From positions 1 through 64,000 of the forward strand of contig JAYKXP010000202.1 in the NCBI GenBank assembly GCA_037176845.1: DNA of 64,000 nt, given 5' to 3'. The notes under the pieces were generated by a model that was not told the DNA's origin, made no database searches, and saw nothing but the letters and a program-made list of their open reading frames with translations. Every line of letters begins with the position of its first letter. Within the stretch, counting starts at the first letter, position 1. The DNA is from Paramarasmius palmivorus. Lineage: Eukaryota; Basidiomycota; Agaricomycetes; Agaricales; Marasmiaceae. A program made the position numbers and the translations under genes. This document shows positions 32,434 to 45,049 of this stretch, piece after piece.

Positions 32434-35420
32434 ATGGACATGGACCCGAGCACAGAGGATAGTGAGGAGGGGCAGGAAGAGCAGGAACGGATGAGAGGGG
32501 TCTATGAGCAGTTGGAGGAGGGCTTGGAGGATGAGGATATGGAGCAGTGGAGGCGGAGACGGAAAGAAGACGAGAAGAAGAAGGAACAAGACTGGGAGGT
32601 GAAGTGGATGAAGGAGAAGGAGGATGAGAGGGAGCGGAAGGGATACGAGGAATGGAAGAGGAAGAGGGAGGAGAACGACGGGCCACGGAGAAGACGGGAA
32701 GAAGAAGAAAAGCAGAAGAAAGAGGTCATCGAACCAGCATATGAAAAGCTGCAGGCCGAAGTCAAGAAGTACGACGATGGAATGGTTGCTGGCTGGAAAG
32801 AGGATATCGACACACTGCTAGTTTTTGTATGTCAAGTCTCCAGTTTACCAGTCATTTTCTAATCCAAGAATAGGCCGGTCTCTTCTCTGCAGTTGTTACT
32901 GCATTTCTCATCGAATCATACCAATGGCTCAGCGAAGATACAATCGTCGTTCTCCTCACCCAAATCTCTCAGCAACTCAACGGAACACAGACTCAACCTA
33001 CACCATTCACACCAGAGGCATCGTCAATTCGCATCAACTGCTTTTGGTTCCTCAGCCTCATCTTCAGCCTCACGTCTGCACTCTTCGGTCTACTGTGCAA
33101 ACAGTGGCTACGCGAACACCAGCGCGATGTGCCAACTCGCACAGCCGCAGAGAATTTGGCACTACGACAACTACGCCGAGATAGCTTCGAGAAATGGGGT
33201 GTAGCGTCATTTTTGTCTGCACTCCCAATACTCCTCGAAATCGCATTGGTCTTCTTTTTCGTTGGCGTTTTGGATCTCCTGTGGACACTACACCCTATCG
33301 TCTTTGGCATATGCCTCGCAGCGATTTCGCTCAGCATTGGCCTATATTTCCTCACCACAATCCTGCCCACCATCACAATTCCACGCGATCAGACCCGGTT
33401 TATCGACACCGTGACTGAGAGTGAATTTGGCAGGAACCACCACCATGACTTTGGGCAGTTGGCTTACCAGTTCATCTGCCCGTACAAATCTCCTCAAGCA
33501 TGGGCCGTCTACAAACTCATCACCACACTCCCCAAGCCACTCCTCCGCTTTCCCTTCATCAATAACTTCACCAAAACACACCTCCGCCCTTTATGGGATC
33601 ACATCCAAGCTCAAACTCCCAGTTGGTCCACGTTTGACCTCCGAGTAGTCAGGCAGTTTGACCAGCAAGTCATTATCCCCCTCGATTTCTTTCAATTGCC
33701 AGTTTACGAGCTGCAGGCGCTGCAATGGGCCGTCACAATGTTCCGTGATAGCCCTTCAATGATCCCCCATCTCGAAAACGTGTTGAAAACACTTCCCCGT
33801 TCCATGGCAATTTCTGCGGTTCTGGATCGATGGGATATCGCGATGTGGGAGGGGCAAGAGGTGGATGTTGGGGTATACCTCAGACGCCCAACTATATCCC
33901 CCATGCCCAAACCCATCACTGGCGACCCTCCACTCCACTCCCGAGAGGGGATAGAGTTGTTGTTCTGGCACCAGATTTGGGGTGTCTTTGTCGAGCGTGG
34001 GGATGTCGGTTTTTTGTCCGAATCTCTTGAAGATTTCACCCAGAAGCTCCCAAAATCATCAAGAAACCTTCAGTTCTTCATTCCCCTCCCCTTCGCCACA
34101 GCACTATGGTCACGCAAGGAGTTCTGGGTCCGACAGGGAAGCATCCTGCTCCTGCGACATTTCGAGGATTCCTGGAAACCCTCCTCGGGGTATGACGAGG
34201 AACGACACAACAAGGAGCGGGTGGCATTCGCTAATGGCCTTGCAGTGCATATTTGCTATTCGGATCCACCTTCAGTGTTGTTGACGAGCAAAAGGGGGCA
34301 GGAGTTCATCAGGTTCATTCATCATGAGATTATAATCCGTCGATTGTATTCTCGTGACAATTTGGGATATTACTGGGAAGATGCAATCCAAAAGGTCAGA
34401 GAAGTCGGTAAACTACCCAATGACTACTTCGCACCTCTCCCTCGCTGGGGCGAAGATCCACCACCCTCTTCCCAACTTCCCCAACTCGAACCTATCCGAT
34501 ACTCCCAGGATACCATACGCCCACAATCCAACAATCCTCAGAACAAAGACGGAGAAAGACCACCAACACCCGCGGGAAATGTCGAGAACCTCGAAATACA
34601 GGTCCATGGATCTCAGGACAACATAACAGGCGAACTCCCAGATCTTGCAGACGGTACCTTGGTACCTGGTAGTGCTAACCCAGGAAGCTCTGGGTCACAG
34701 GCTCTCAAGGAGAATGATGTCCTGCCAATGGAGAACGATGAATTACGCACGCCGAGGAGGATGTTGGTTGAAGGTACTACGGTTACGGCCTCCGATAGTG
34801 TTGCTGAAGGTTCATCAGTACCTTCTTTGGCTAGAGACGATGAGTTTGCTGTACCGAGAGAGGTTGTGCTACCATTCGTTGCCAAACCGGGTCGCTTCAC
34901 ACAGGTTACCGACTCGGAGGATAGCGCTCAAGCCTCCTCTTCGCCATTCGAAGTACAAGGCAAAGGAGCCGGGTATGAACTTGGACTGGCAGCTGTCGAC
35001 AAGAGTTCCGCTATGCATTCCGAAAATGATGCAGAAGCATCAGAGAGGACGGTAGCTGTGGGTACCAATCATGATCGCCCACGAGACTCTGCAATGGGCG
35101 TCACAGAAGGATCACCGGCACCTCTCGCAGCTGGAGGAGACAAACTTGGTGTATCGAGAGAGGTTGTACCAGCCGATACCAGCCCAAATCGTCCTATGCA
35201 AGCTGATGAGGACCCCACTCAACCTTCAAAGTTAGAAGGACAAGGTGAACGAGCTAGAGATGATCACGAGGAACAGGCAACGGCTGGCGCTCAAGATACT
35301 GCTGATCCTAGTTCTTCGCGAGATCGAGGAGAGTATAGAGGACAAAGAAGAGATGGCGGTCGAGGATGGAATGTTGTAAACGATCCTTATCATTTACGAA
35401 TGCACTGGTTCCGTTCATAG
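32434..35420 (+). CDS. DUF6535 membrane protein, paralogue A
   Basis: Two exons, 32434-32826 and 32874-35420, joined by a 47-bp intron (GTATGT...AATAG) that keeps frame; 979 aa. The N-terminal 115 residues are a highly charged Glu/Lys/Arg coiled coil. It is followed by the family hallmark YDDGMVAGWKEDIDTLLVF, which runs across the intron into the first membrane segment AGLFSAVVTAFLIES (132-146). Three more hydrophobic segments follow: CFWFLSLIFSLTSALFGLL, FLSALPILLEIALVFFFVGV and GICLAAISLSIGLYFLTTIL. The motif CKQWLREHQRD lies between segments 2 and 3. A soluble helical region of about 350 residues and a long acidic low-complexity tail end in NDPYHLRMHWFRS. The family is common in Agaricomycetes and its function is unknown. 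It is duplicated at 50,097. Confidence 0.88.
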
Positions 35421-37119
35421 GGTTTTATTATGATACTGATACTTTAGTGTACATGAGATTCTACGTACGTACATGTGCTTGGCCTTTGGTATCAAGATAT
35501 TGTATTAGGCTAGTACCAGGAGCGTGCAAAAGCACACAGTAATCTTCCAGGAACTGACATAGAAATGCTTCCCGGCAGTGCGTTGCGCATTGTCAAATAC
35601 TCCAGGCTACGCCGGCTGAATCGAGCATCATGCATTATCTCTAATAGTCAGGCATATGATCAGTAAGAGTCAACGAGCGAAAGAACGCACATACCATGGA
35701 CGTCAAGCTAAATAATGCCTGCCGAGCTCTTCATGTTTGATTTCTAGGGATTCTTTTTGCCATCGACAGGGTACCGAAGTTGTTTCTTTGGACCTAGAGA
35801 ATAGTAAAGGGTTTCCTGTTAGCGAAAGGGAGGATGAAGGAACACCAGTGGGGTACTCTACCATGTTTACACTTCGTCATTTGCTGAGCCCATCCAGATC
35901 ATTCTCAGCGCCGGATATCCGAGAAGAGTGTCTGCAGATGCCCTGCTCATGATTTTCGAGTCGAGCTTTCGTTGCATTTGGCCGACCTAGACGCATAATG
36001 CATAATGAGTCATTTAGCGGAATGATTTTAATGTAGACAACGTACGAGAGCATACCAACAGGGAAGGTTATGGTTCAAGTAGCTTTGCTTGAAGTCGAAC
36101 TCGTGTTGGAAGAGTCGGCCATTCTGGAACGATGGCCAACAGAACCATCGGCAGTCTCTGAAAGGTATGGCCGAACTGAGTAGAAAGGACGCGGGGCATT
36201 TGCTTCTTCCATTTCTGGTCTCCACGGTGTCCAAAAAGTCAGTTTGCGTATGTTGTTGGTTCTATTCAAAACGAGTACAGTGGCTTTCAGGATACCGAGG
36301 TCATTTTGGGTCGGTTTTGGTCATGGTCAAAGTTGAGAGCACGCCAGGAGTAAACCGGATAGTGGCTCCTCGGGGTTTGAGGGTGCTCAATGTGCGGAGT
36401 GGTTGAATACTGACAATTTCTTTCAGAAATCAGTCTACTAGAGCCTATTGAGGAGACCAGTACGTACCTCTTGGAACTTTCCGTTGATTACGGAGAGTTC
36501 CATTCGTCGTTTAGGTGTCTTTGTACTGTATTAGATGTCAGCAAGTATTCAAAGATGAAGGATATGACGTGCCTGATCAAGAGCCTATCGAAGCAACTAA
36601 TCTGTGCACTTGTCTTGCTTCCGAGACGGTTAAATCATGACACCGAGAAGCGGTATCCACATCGGATATTATAGGAGTAATGAACGCCGAGGGGAGCGGC
36701 ATGCTCAGCTTTGTCGAGAGGGAACGGAGCCTGCAGGCGCTGCGAAGAATACGCAAAGGTCGTCTCGATGGTGGTGCTCGGTATTTTAATTCATCTTGAT
36801 GCTATAGAGAATAGTCGACGTGTACGGTGCTTCATGATAGCGACAGTGTCGACAAATGCATCCGCAGCAAGGTCGACAATAAGTCTGAGAGCCTGCAAGA
36901 GAATGGGACTGGGGTAGGTGATCGTCATGTACTAACCTCCGACTGCAAGGTTTCAATTTCATGAACTATATCTTCCTTTTTGTGTGGGCTTGAAAGGGGG
37001 AAAGCACCGTTAGCTTTTGGGTCTGCATTCGGATAACAAGATAACCCGTACCATTATCTGCAGAATGGCGCAATCTCTTGCAGCCTATTGATGCGTCATC
37101 AGGTATTCCCCAGGCTCAT
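35421..37119. other. 1.7 kb gene-free region
   Basis: Between the DUF6535 gene and family A copy 4. A reverse-strand stretch around 36,790-36,910 reads as a helical peptide (ILLQALRLIVDLAADAFVDT) for about 37 residues but is bounded by stops, so at most it is a gene relic. Nothing else is supported. Confidence 0.4.
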
Positions 37120-39830
37120 TCAGAGCAAGAGACCTTTTTAGCCCATGTACACCTTGAATCAACGAAGGGCGATGTTTTGAGGTCGAGGTATTGGTGGTTG
37201 TGAGGAAAAAACAGAGGCTGGCGGGGAGCTCTACCGCCGGTACCACAGGCACTGTCCATTCAAAGCTAAGATTCCTCATTTTTATGCCAACGGAGCTTAT
37301 ACTCACGTAGAAGGTCACATTGATGGTGGTTGTGGTCTTCATAGTTCCGCGTTGCTAATCCATGCTCGCGGGATGCTATTACCGTGAGGTATCGTTGATT
37401 TTGACCTTTCGAGATCCCCATGCTTGAAGCATGATCAGGGCATGTCGAGTAGCTTCAAGACAGAAGGAATACCAAAGCTATGAGAGCTTGGAATGAGCTG
37501 AGGCTTGGTAGAATCCTTGAAAACGCACCTGTCTTTGAACAATCTGCCAGCAAGATCACCGCTTCGAACATCGGCGAAAGAGGACGCGCGTAGTTTTGCT
37601 ATGATAGATGGGTTAATAGCGCGTTATGCTAGCAGGGATGTAAGCAAGACATACCTGAGACGGATTAGCCAGCTGAGCAACAGCTGAGAGCTTTCGGTGT
37701 GGTGGTGGTGGTCGAGCTTTTGCCGCCGGCAATTGACCTTCCTCAAAACGACCATCGTTTGATCGCCTTTTGTCTCTTTGCTCTCTTTGCAGGTCTCTGA
37801 CGGTATGTTCAACCCTTACATGTTCATATTTTGAGTGCTAATGTGCCTCTACTAGACCAGCAGAATTGAACAACCCAAGACATGGCACGTTGACTTTTGG
37901 CATAAGGTGTGTACGCTGTTTTTGCTCAATGTCTCTTTCCTCATACTTCAAGTTGTTCCTGCCCAAGCGTACCTGCGACTCATTCCTTTCATATTCGATA
38001 ATATGTTACCTCCTTCCCAAAGATGGCTCCCAAAACCGATCCCAAACTCTCCGCTCCAGTATCACCCACATAGACTCGACATCCTAGCTTAGGCTACTCC
38101 GCACATCCGTTACTCGCTCAAGATTCCGCCTGGCCACTTCCAGATGCATGCCACTCCCATCTCCCAGATCTCTTCTATACAGCTGGTCCAATGCCTTCCT
38201 GGATTGTACAACACCCCGCACCGAATACCTTTCCGCTCCCTTTGTCCCAACCGAGCCTGCCTCGCGTGTTTCATCAAGAAGGGAACGAGTTCCTGCGGTG
38301 TATTGTGTGGAGCTGAGAAGCGTTATGGGCTCAACAGTGGTGTACAAGAGTCGTTGGGTTCGTTTAGGATTTGTGTTCCAAGGATACAGGTCAGCAGTCT
38401 CCCTTGTTTTACCTTTTCAACATGTTTTCCTGACATCGTCCTTTCTGCAGCGCCGAGAAAGACTCTAGTCCTCAAGCGGTCGCTTTTGAACGGGACCAGC
38501 TGTCTCTACCTCCCCCTCCTCCAGTCAAACGAACACCTGTCATCCCAAACCTACATACTACATTCCGACAACTGCCGCAACTGCCAACAACGCTATTCGT
38601 TTCCCAATCCTACAACCCCCCAAAAAACCTCATTTTCCTATCCCATCCCTCAGCTCCTGACGTCCAGTTCGAATACCAAGGTTGTGAACAGTCAACCAGG
38701 CGTTCATCAAGTTGATAACATTCCGTGGTCCGCATACCGATGTTGGCATGGGTGTACGGCGTGGGCAAGGTTTCCAAGTCGCAGCAGGCGGTAATGCGCT
38801 TCGATGTCCGAAGCTTGTGACTGGGAAACTTCGCCGGCTGGAGTTCTTCCTATTTCATGGTGGTTACTTCGTTATAGGTTACATCTACTCTGGCTCCCTT
38901 AGTTCCAGCAAATCGGCCTATCACCCACCAACTGCGAAATTCCCCATTCTAATTATCGATACCTCAGCTCTCTCACTGCATCTCGGATACCTCGACTTGG
39001 AGTGTTTGCCCAGGAAACACGAGTTTGATAACGGTTTCCCAAAGTCGAGGAGCTGCGAATTGGTGTTCACGGAAATCCTTTCATACCGGCATTCAAGCCC
39101 ATCTTCAGCTCCCCTTCTATGGTCAGTGGCATGTCGCATCATATTGCAGTCAGCGCCGAAAAGGGCCTAATGCCTTGTTCTCCCCTTGATATCGGGATGC
39201 ACTAGACGAGTGAAGCTATCATACTGGGGCTGGGGATGTTGACAGTATGTTCGGTGGGTTTTGTTCTCGTGTTTCTTCCACTAATATCGATGTCCTTCTG
39301 TTCGTAGTACTTACCGAACTTAACTCAAGGTCGAAACATTCAAAATTTGCCCGTCAGAGCCTGAGCAGCTCTTTGGTATCCCGGTACTTCGGAAGCATCT
39401 CACGCTGCTAGCTACAATGTCTTCTGTCATTGATGAGAATCAGCTATCGCCTTGGCTATCGTTTCATCAATGCTGGAATCGGAAGGAGCCGTATATCTCT
39501 TGATTGACTACCTTTCCGAACTCACGGGCATGGGTACTCAGGTTTACGGAGCTCGATGGTGATGGTTAGTTACTGGTGAACCTGGAGTTGAATCTGGTGT
39601 CCGTGGAGACAAAGCCACTTACAGCTCTGGAAGTTGGCTGCTACGCTTGACGCCTTGATGGCAGTGGTGGGAGTGGGGTGTTTGAGGGTACTTACATGGC
39701 GCTCAACGATGTTCGAGGTTCGTGACAGTTTTTACCTGCTTGAACATTTCGTTTTCTGATTCTGGTGTTCTTTGCAGCCTGAAGGTGTCTTTAGACCTCG
39801 CCTGAACAGGGATGGATAGACGTAAGGTTA
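37120..39830 (+). repeat. family A repeat, copy 4, degenerate
   Basis: Shows the uninterrupted host sequence of the 2.78 kb element (GGCTTGGT at 37,502-37,509 running straight into AGAATCCTTG), the GCCGCCGGCAATTG anchor at 37,723, and the intron-like blocks of other copies (for example 38,390-38,451 ending CTGCAG). The frame at 38,144-38,794 (216 aa) is open but crosses a putative intron, and it is not open in the other copies. Confidence 0.6.
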
Positions 39831-39882
39831 TGGCGCCGCTGATCAGCTGGAGAAGATGAAATGGCCGTGGCAAAGGGAGTTG

Positions 39883-40134
39883 TCAGTCGATGGACAGCCT
39901 ATGACTCGATCCTGGTGCTACTATACCTTTGCCACGGATCGCCTTGTATAGGGTACCGAGGTTTTCGCTCGCCATCCCTTCACCATTAGTGGAGCACCGA
40001 CCCAGGATCGACTTCCAAGAATGTTGCTCAAGACATTCCTTCACCTTTTGCAGGACGTCATTGATAGCGTAAAGAGAACTATAAGCATTGTAGACCAGAA
40101 CCAACTCGGAGAAGCGAACAAGTTTGTCTCGTAG
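39883..40134 (-). pseudogene. fragment of a helical protein
   Basis: About 80 residues are open on the minus strand (RLRDKLVRFSELVLVYNAYS then LYAINDVLQKVKECLEQHSW and MASENLGTLYKAI). The amphipathic helical pattern resembles the N-terminal adapter-type helical bundles ahead of fungal NACHT or kinase proteins. No neighbouring exon in a matching frame is visible. Probably a relic; low confidence. Confidence 0.25.
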
Positions 40135-40879
40135 CCGAAGTGGTCATAGGAGGCAGTTCCGTGATACAGTATTGGAGGCGTGGTTATCCTTCACATTGTT
40201 TAGTAGCCTGATACCGATTTTGATATACGATACCTTTGTAGATGATACCATAATGGACGCTCGCCGTGTGTGCTACTGCCTTTATCTCAGTGTTGCTTAA
40301 AATTAGTTTTCTTGACGCCTCTCTGCATTCTCCAATAGTCATCTGCTTGCACCCAAATCCGTCGCACGAGCCTGAGTGACTGGTCCTCCAACTAACCCTT
40401 ACTAATCATCAAGTGCCGGGTCTGAAAACACTGTCTCGTGAATTGGGGATGTCGATGCAAGTGATTACTATGCTGCTCTATCGAGAGAATGGTAGTACTA
40501 CTTTCGGCCTGAATGTTTTGCAATGGCGCCGTCACGGTAATCTCTAAGTGGTTTAAGCCCAGCTTAGCTATCACAGCTAGTGACCTTTCAATTTGAGCCT
40601 TGCGGTATTGACCCTAGCAAAGGGAATGAACTAGCGAAGGCAATCTCGACTTGCGGACGTTCGGAAGAATTATATCTGATTACCGAAGATATACTATGTA
40701 TCGACACAGACCCGATATGATTCTGCATCTAGCTTCCTATTACCGATCTTATTGAACTACCAGCCGCTTCAAGAAACACCGCGACTACGCCTGCAGCGGG
40801 CATCCGGATTTTACGTGGCACGACACTAGGAAAAAGAGCGTGATGTTCATTAGCCTTGTAGACCCTGGTAAAGAAGTTG
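40135..40879. other. gene-free spacer
   Basis: About 750 bp between the helical fragment and the next family A copy. I see no feature in it. Confidence 0.35.
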
Positions 40880-43800
40880 CATGTTCTAGATAGCCTTGGT
40901 CACGGAGATGAGGTTTCTCCGGGACCCGGAAGGGTAGATGTTCCACATTTCTGAGCGGTACAGCTACGAGAACGAAGACTTTACGGTAGGACCTGCCAGT
41001 GAAAACGCACCTTCTAGGTCTCGAGGTGCCTAGCTTTGAGTGTGTGTTCACTGCTCGTTAGGACACGGTGAGTGCGACACCATCGACGCGTTGAGGCAAA
41101 GTGTAAGCCTTGGGAAGCCGGCATCTCGAGTCGTCGCTTGACAGGATGAATCCAACAGGCATATCTATGTAACTTCATGTGAAAGCACTGTTATCCTGAC
41201 AAACTCCGTTGTCTTTGACATTTCGAGGTAGATATGGAGGTGAAGCTTGGGGATACTGCGGTTCCGACATCCTTGCTATGTCTATGACGATTTGAGCGTT
41301 GATGGCTGGTAATTGTGAATGCCTATTCGCTTGGTTACACCGACCATCAAGAAATGGCCTTCCTTACCAAGCTCTGGGGTCAGATCCTTGGAATATAATT
41401 GAGGGGGTGACGTTGAAACCGGACATGGTTTCGATTATTCGCTTGATGTTCCTCTTGAAGTATCGAGAAACCGAGGCCTAGGTGAACTACAATGCTGTGA
41501 GGCCAGTATTGTAAAGACAAGGGTCGGATAACGCACCTTTGAGAGTTTGAAAGCGTCCAGTGTCGTCCTTCCTTTCCCTTCAGCGCATCCCGAATAATCT
41601 GAGCATTCATGGTTTCGCTTGTGAGGATGGAGAGGAGGAGCGTTGGATGTTGACAACAACTTCCTACCAGACTTTATCGATACGAATGCTTCAAGAATGT
41701 GTTGAGGTAGTATAGGAATCGTGGATCGAGAACATTGGAGAGAAGGCTCAAGCTGCTCGAGCTCAGGAACGAAGTCACGATGGTGGTCAAAGTGGAAGCA
41801 GATAGCGTTTGCCGCCGGCACTTGGCTTGGCTCGAAACGACTACCATCATCGTCAGGTCGCGTTGCTTGCTCTTTGCAAGTCTAATGGTACGCTCAACCA
41901 CTATATGTTCCTCTTACGAGTGCTAATATACTTTCTTAGTATCTCAGAAGAACTCTACCCGAGGCTTGGCGCGTTGACTTTCGGAATAAAGTATGTACGC
42001 CATTTTTGCCCAACATTTTTCGCGTTCCTTACACCTCTTCCAACCCAAGTACACGTCCAAGTTGATCTATATATATACGCCCTGAACGATGCTTTATTCT
42101 CTTCCCAAGATGCTCCCCGACACCCAATTTGTTCCATAACCTCCTCCACACAAACTCAACCACCCAACTTAGGCTACCCCGCACATCCATCGCTAGCGCT
42201 CAACATTCCACCAAAACACCTCCACCCCGTAATCCTCCACCTCCTCCATGCCTCTTCCCGCACACAGCTTACCCAACACCTTCTCAGCTGCCTCCGGCAA
42301 CCCATCGCGCACCAATTGCCCTTCCGCTCCTTTTGCCCCGACCAACTCGTCTAGCATACTCCATTAAAGCCATGAACGGGTTCCTGGTGTTTGTTGGATG
42401 TTAATAAGAGGATAATTGAACACAGGAAGGGTCCAGAGGATTGGGCTTGGTCATAATTCGCATATCAGATGTACACTTAGCCTTCAGGTAACCAGTCTCT
42501 GTCTCTTTACCTCTCCAACGCGTTTTACTCACACATTTTCATCTACAGCGCCGAAAAAAAGGATTCTATCCCCCTAGTCACCCCGAACGCTTCTGCTCCC
42601 AAACCCAAAACTACATTCCGACCAAACAGCCGCTACTGCCAACGCTCTATGCGCTTCCCAACCCCTACAACCCCTGCACTCCCCATAGCCTCATTCTCCC
42701 ATCCTATACCTCGAATCTTGACCTTGGATCTGGGCTCCAAGGTGCCAAGTTGTCACCTGGGCGGTCATCGCACTCGTAACGTCACTGTACCGATACCATC
42801 GTCTGGGTACATAGGTGATATCTCGCAGGAAGCAGGTGTCATTCAAATGGGTGGTTTCCAGCTGTTGGCCAACACCAAAGCCCCAAGTTTGCGCATAGGA
42901 GGTGCGGATATAACCTCTTACCAGGAACGCAACATGTTGGCGTCATTGCTTTCATCGGAGGACGTAGTTTCCATGGTGGTTCCCCAGGGTGTTGATAACC
43001 AAACATCGCCTTGCTTCATGAGCTACGCATACTCCGCCTCCTACAGTGCCGGCAAAGCGGCGTATCACACACTCACTGGGAGATTCACCATTCTCAATTC
43101 CTCAGCTACTACTCGGCTCCGGCTTCCGTTGACGCGAAGCCTTCGAACACACGGCTTCTAGAAGCAGAAGCAAGAACGATACATGATCCACTTTGATATC
43201 GATGGAACCTGTTTTACCAACGTCGACGTGGGTATAGTAGACATTCCCCAGGAACTGGAACGCCATCGAGCCATGTGTCGGGGAGAGATGGTTATGTCGC
43301 ATCGGAATGTCGCAGCGCTAGCTGGCAGCCGCTAGCCGTTACACGGGACACATGCATACCCAGAACTGCTGGTATTCCTCACCAAGAGCGCAAACTTTGG
43401 CGGATAGAGCTCCTTGTTCACAGTGACTACTCGCGGCGTTGGTACCCAAGCTTCGTTTTGCGTACTACAGGCCAGATATCCTCTGGTTCTCATGGTCTCG
43501 GCAAATGTATCATGCACCCAGCGTGAGATTGCCTATCATCAATACTTTTTTCCTCATCTTTATCGATAACGCGACATCTCGAGTCGGAATAGGTTGGGCA
43601 TTCATTTTGGATGCGCAGCTCTGAACAACGGTCAAGGATGGATGAGCCCAGCAAAGACTAGTGCTCGTGGTAACCGTTCAATACCGACAGTCAACCCCAA
43701 CTTCTCCTTTTTCCATCATCGATATCATGGCTCTGCGAATGGCCTGTACAAGGAGGTGTACTTGCGAACCTGTCGTATCAGGGCTAGGAATGTCAGAAAA

Positions 43801-45049
43801 CGTTTGGTGGGTGTTCTTGGCGTGTTTTGGGCTTTAGCTGATAGGTGTTCTTCGTTTCGTCCACAGTTCTTGCCCAAAGTCAATACATCAGGAGCTCGCA
43901 AACCAAAGCCCGAGCAGTGTCTGTGGATACGCCTCAGCCGCCGCCCTTGGTATTCCAGTTTCATCGATGCTGGTATATCTGCGGACCTGGGCATTCGAGT
44001 ATCTGGGGCTCAATCATGACGATATCTCACATCGTTCGATGGTGGTGTCCTTTGATAAGGTATGTATGTCAACACAATAAGCGTCAAAGGGCCATGCTGA
44101 CTGCTTACCTCTCACAGGGGTATATCCGACGTGGACATCGTCTTTAATACCTCAGCATCTTCCTTTTGAACCTCCAACTCGAAGGCTCAAGGATGAGTCG
44201 TGTTTACGATCACCGACGGTCAAGATGTGATCCACTCGGGATAGTCTTTCCTCGGATGATTCATCTTCCCATTCGTTCTCTACGCCTTCAGCATTGAGCA
44301 ACCTTTAACTCGGGTCTTTCGCGACATACTCTAAACGCAGAGGCCATAGCTGCGGCTGGTGCAGGCGATGTCGTTGATACGGTGTCTGTAGACAACATGA
44401 TAGCAAGAAGCAGCCTCGAGGCACCGTTCTCACCGAACGTGTAGAACCTTCCACCTCGAGGCTGATCGTTCCTCACAATAAATGCCTCTCCAGTTTCACC
44501 CATGTGCCCCCACATTCGCTATCTTCGTATTCCGAACAGACTCCCGTTCATTGGGAGGTCCCGATCCAGCATGTGATCAAAGCAATATTGTCCATTGGGA
44601 TATTGGAGGAACAATGCCGCTGATGGAGTCGCCGTCTGGGGTTGAGGTTGGGCTTCGAGTATTCCGGCTGGACATCGGGTTCGTTCGGTTCGTGCGGATG
44701 CATTTGTATACGAAAGCTCTGGCAGACGGAGTATTGATTAGGTGAAGGAAGAAGGAACTATCTGTATGTTGGTTTGGTTTGGAAATGTTCTTCCCTTTCG
44801 TACGTTTCTCTCTCAGGTTCCGTGTGCTCTATACTGATAATAAATGTTGGTCTAGGTACATTCGGCGTTATTCTGCGCGGTGTATGATATTACTGCTCAT
44901 CATCAGAACGCGGTCTTGCACGTTCTCCGGCACATACTACATCAAGTAAATCCATGTTCAAACAAAGTATGTTGAGCCAATATAGTCCGGCAGCGGCTGA
45001 AGCTGTACGCGTGTTGGTGTCCCTCATTGAGCATCTAGTGGAGCGGTAT
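40880..45049 (+). repeat. family A repeat, copy 5, degenerate
   Basis: The inverted partner is 59,050-55,200. For example, 41,395-41,550 matches the reverse complement of 58,460-58,620, and 44,690-44,840 matches the reverse complement of 55,380-55,510. Anchor GCCGCCGGCACTTGG at 41,811. The 170-aa frame at 42,649-43,161 is the longest part. An overlapping frame there (HSQFLSYYSAPASVDAKPSN) agrees better with copy 2 at the protein level. It includes SASYSAGKAAYH, resembling an SDR Tyr-x3-Lys site. Confidence 0.6.

Larger units (their letters stand above)
27230..35420 (+). repeat. segmental duplication, first copy (about 8 kb)
   Basis: Aligns colinearly with about 45,050-52,854 at an offset of about 17.7 kb. 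Examples: the 29,200-29,300 stretch (CAGCACTCGCCGGCTGGAGT) matches 47,000-47,100 almost base for base, and the DUF6535 gene at 32,434 matches 50,097. Non-coding parts have diverged more and carry small indels. Confidence 0.75.
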
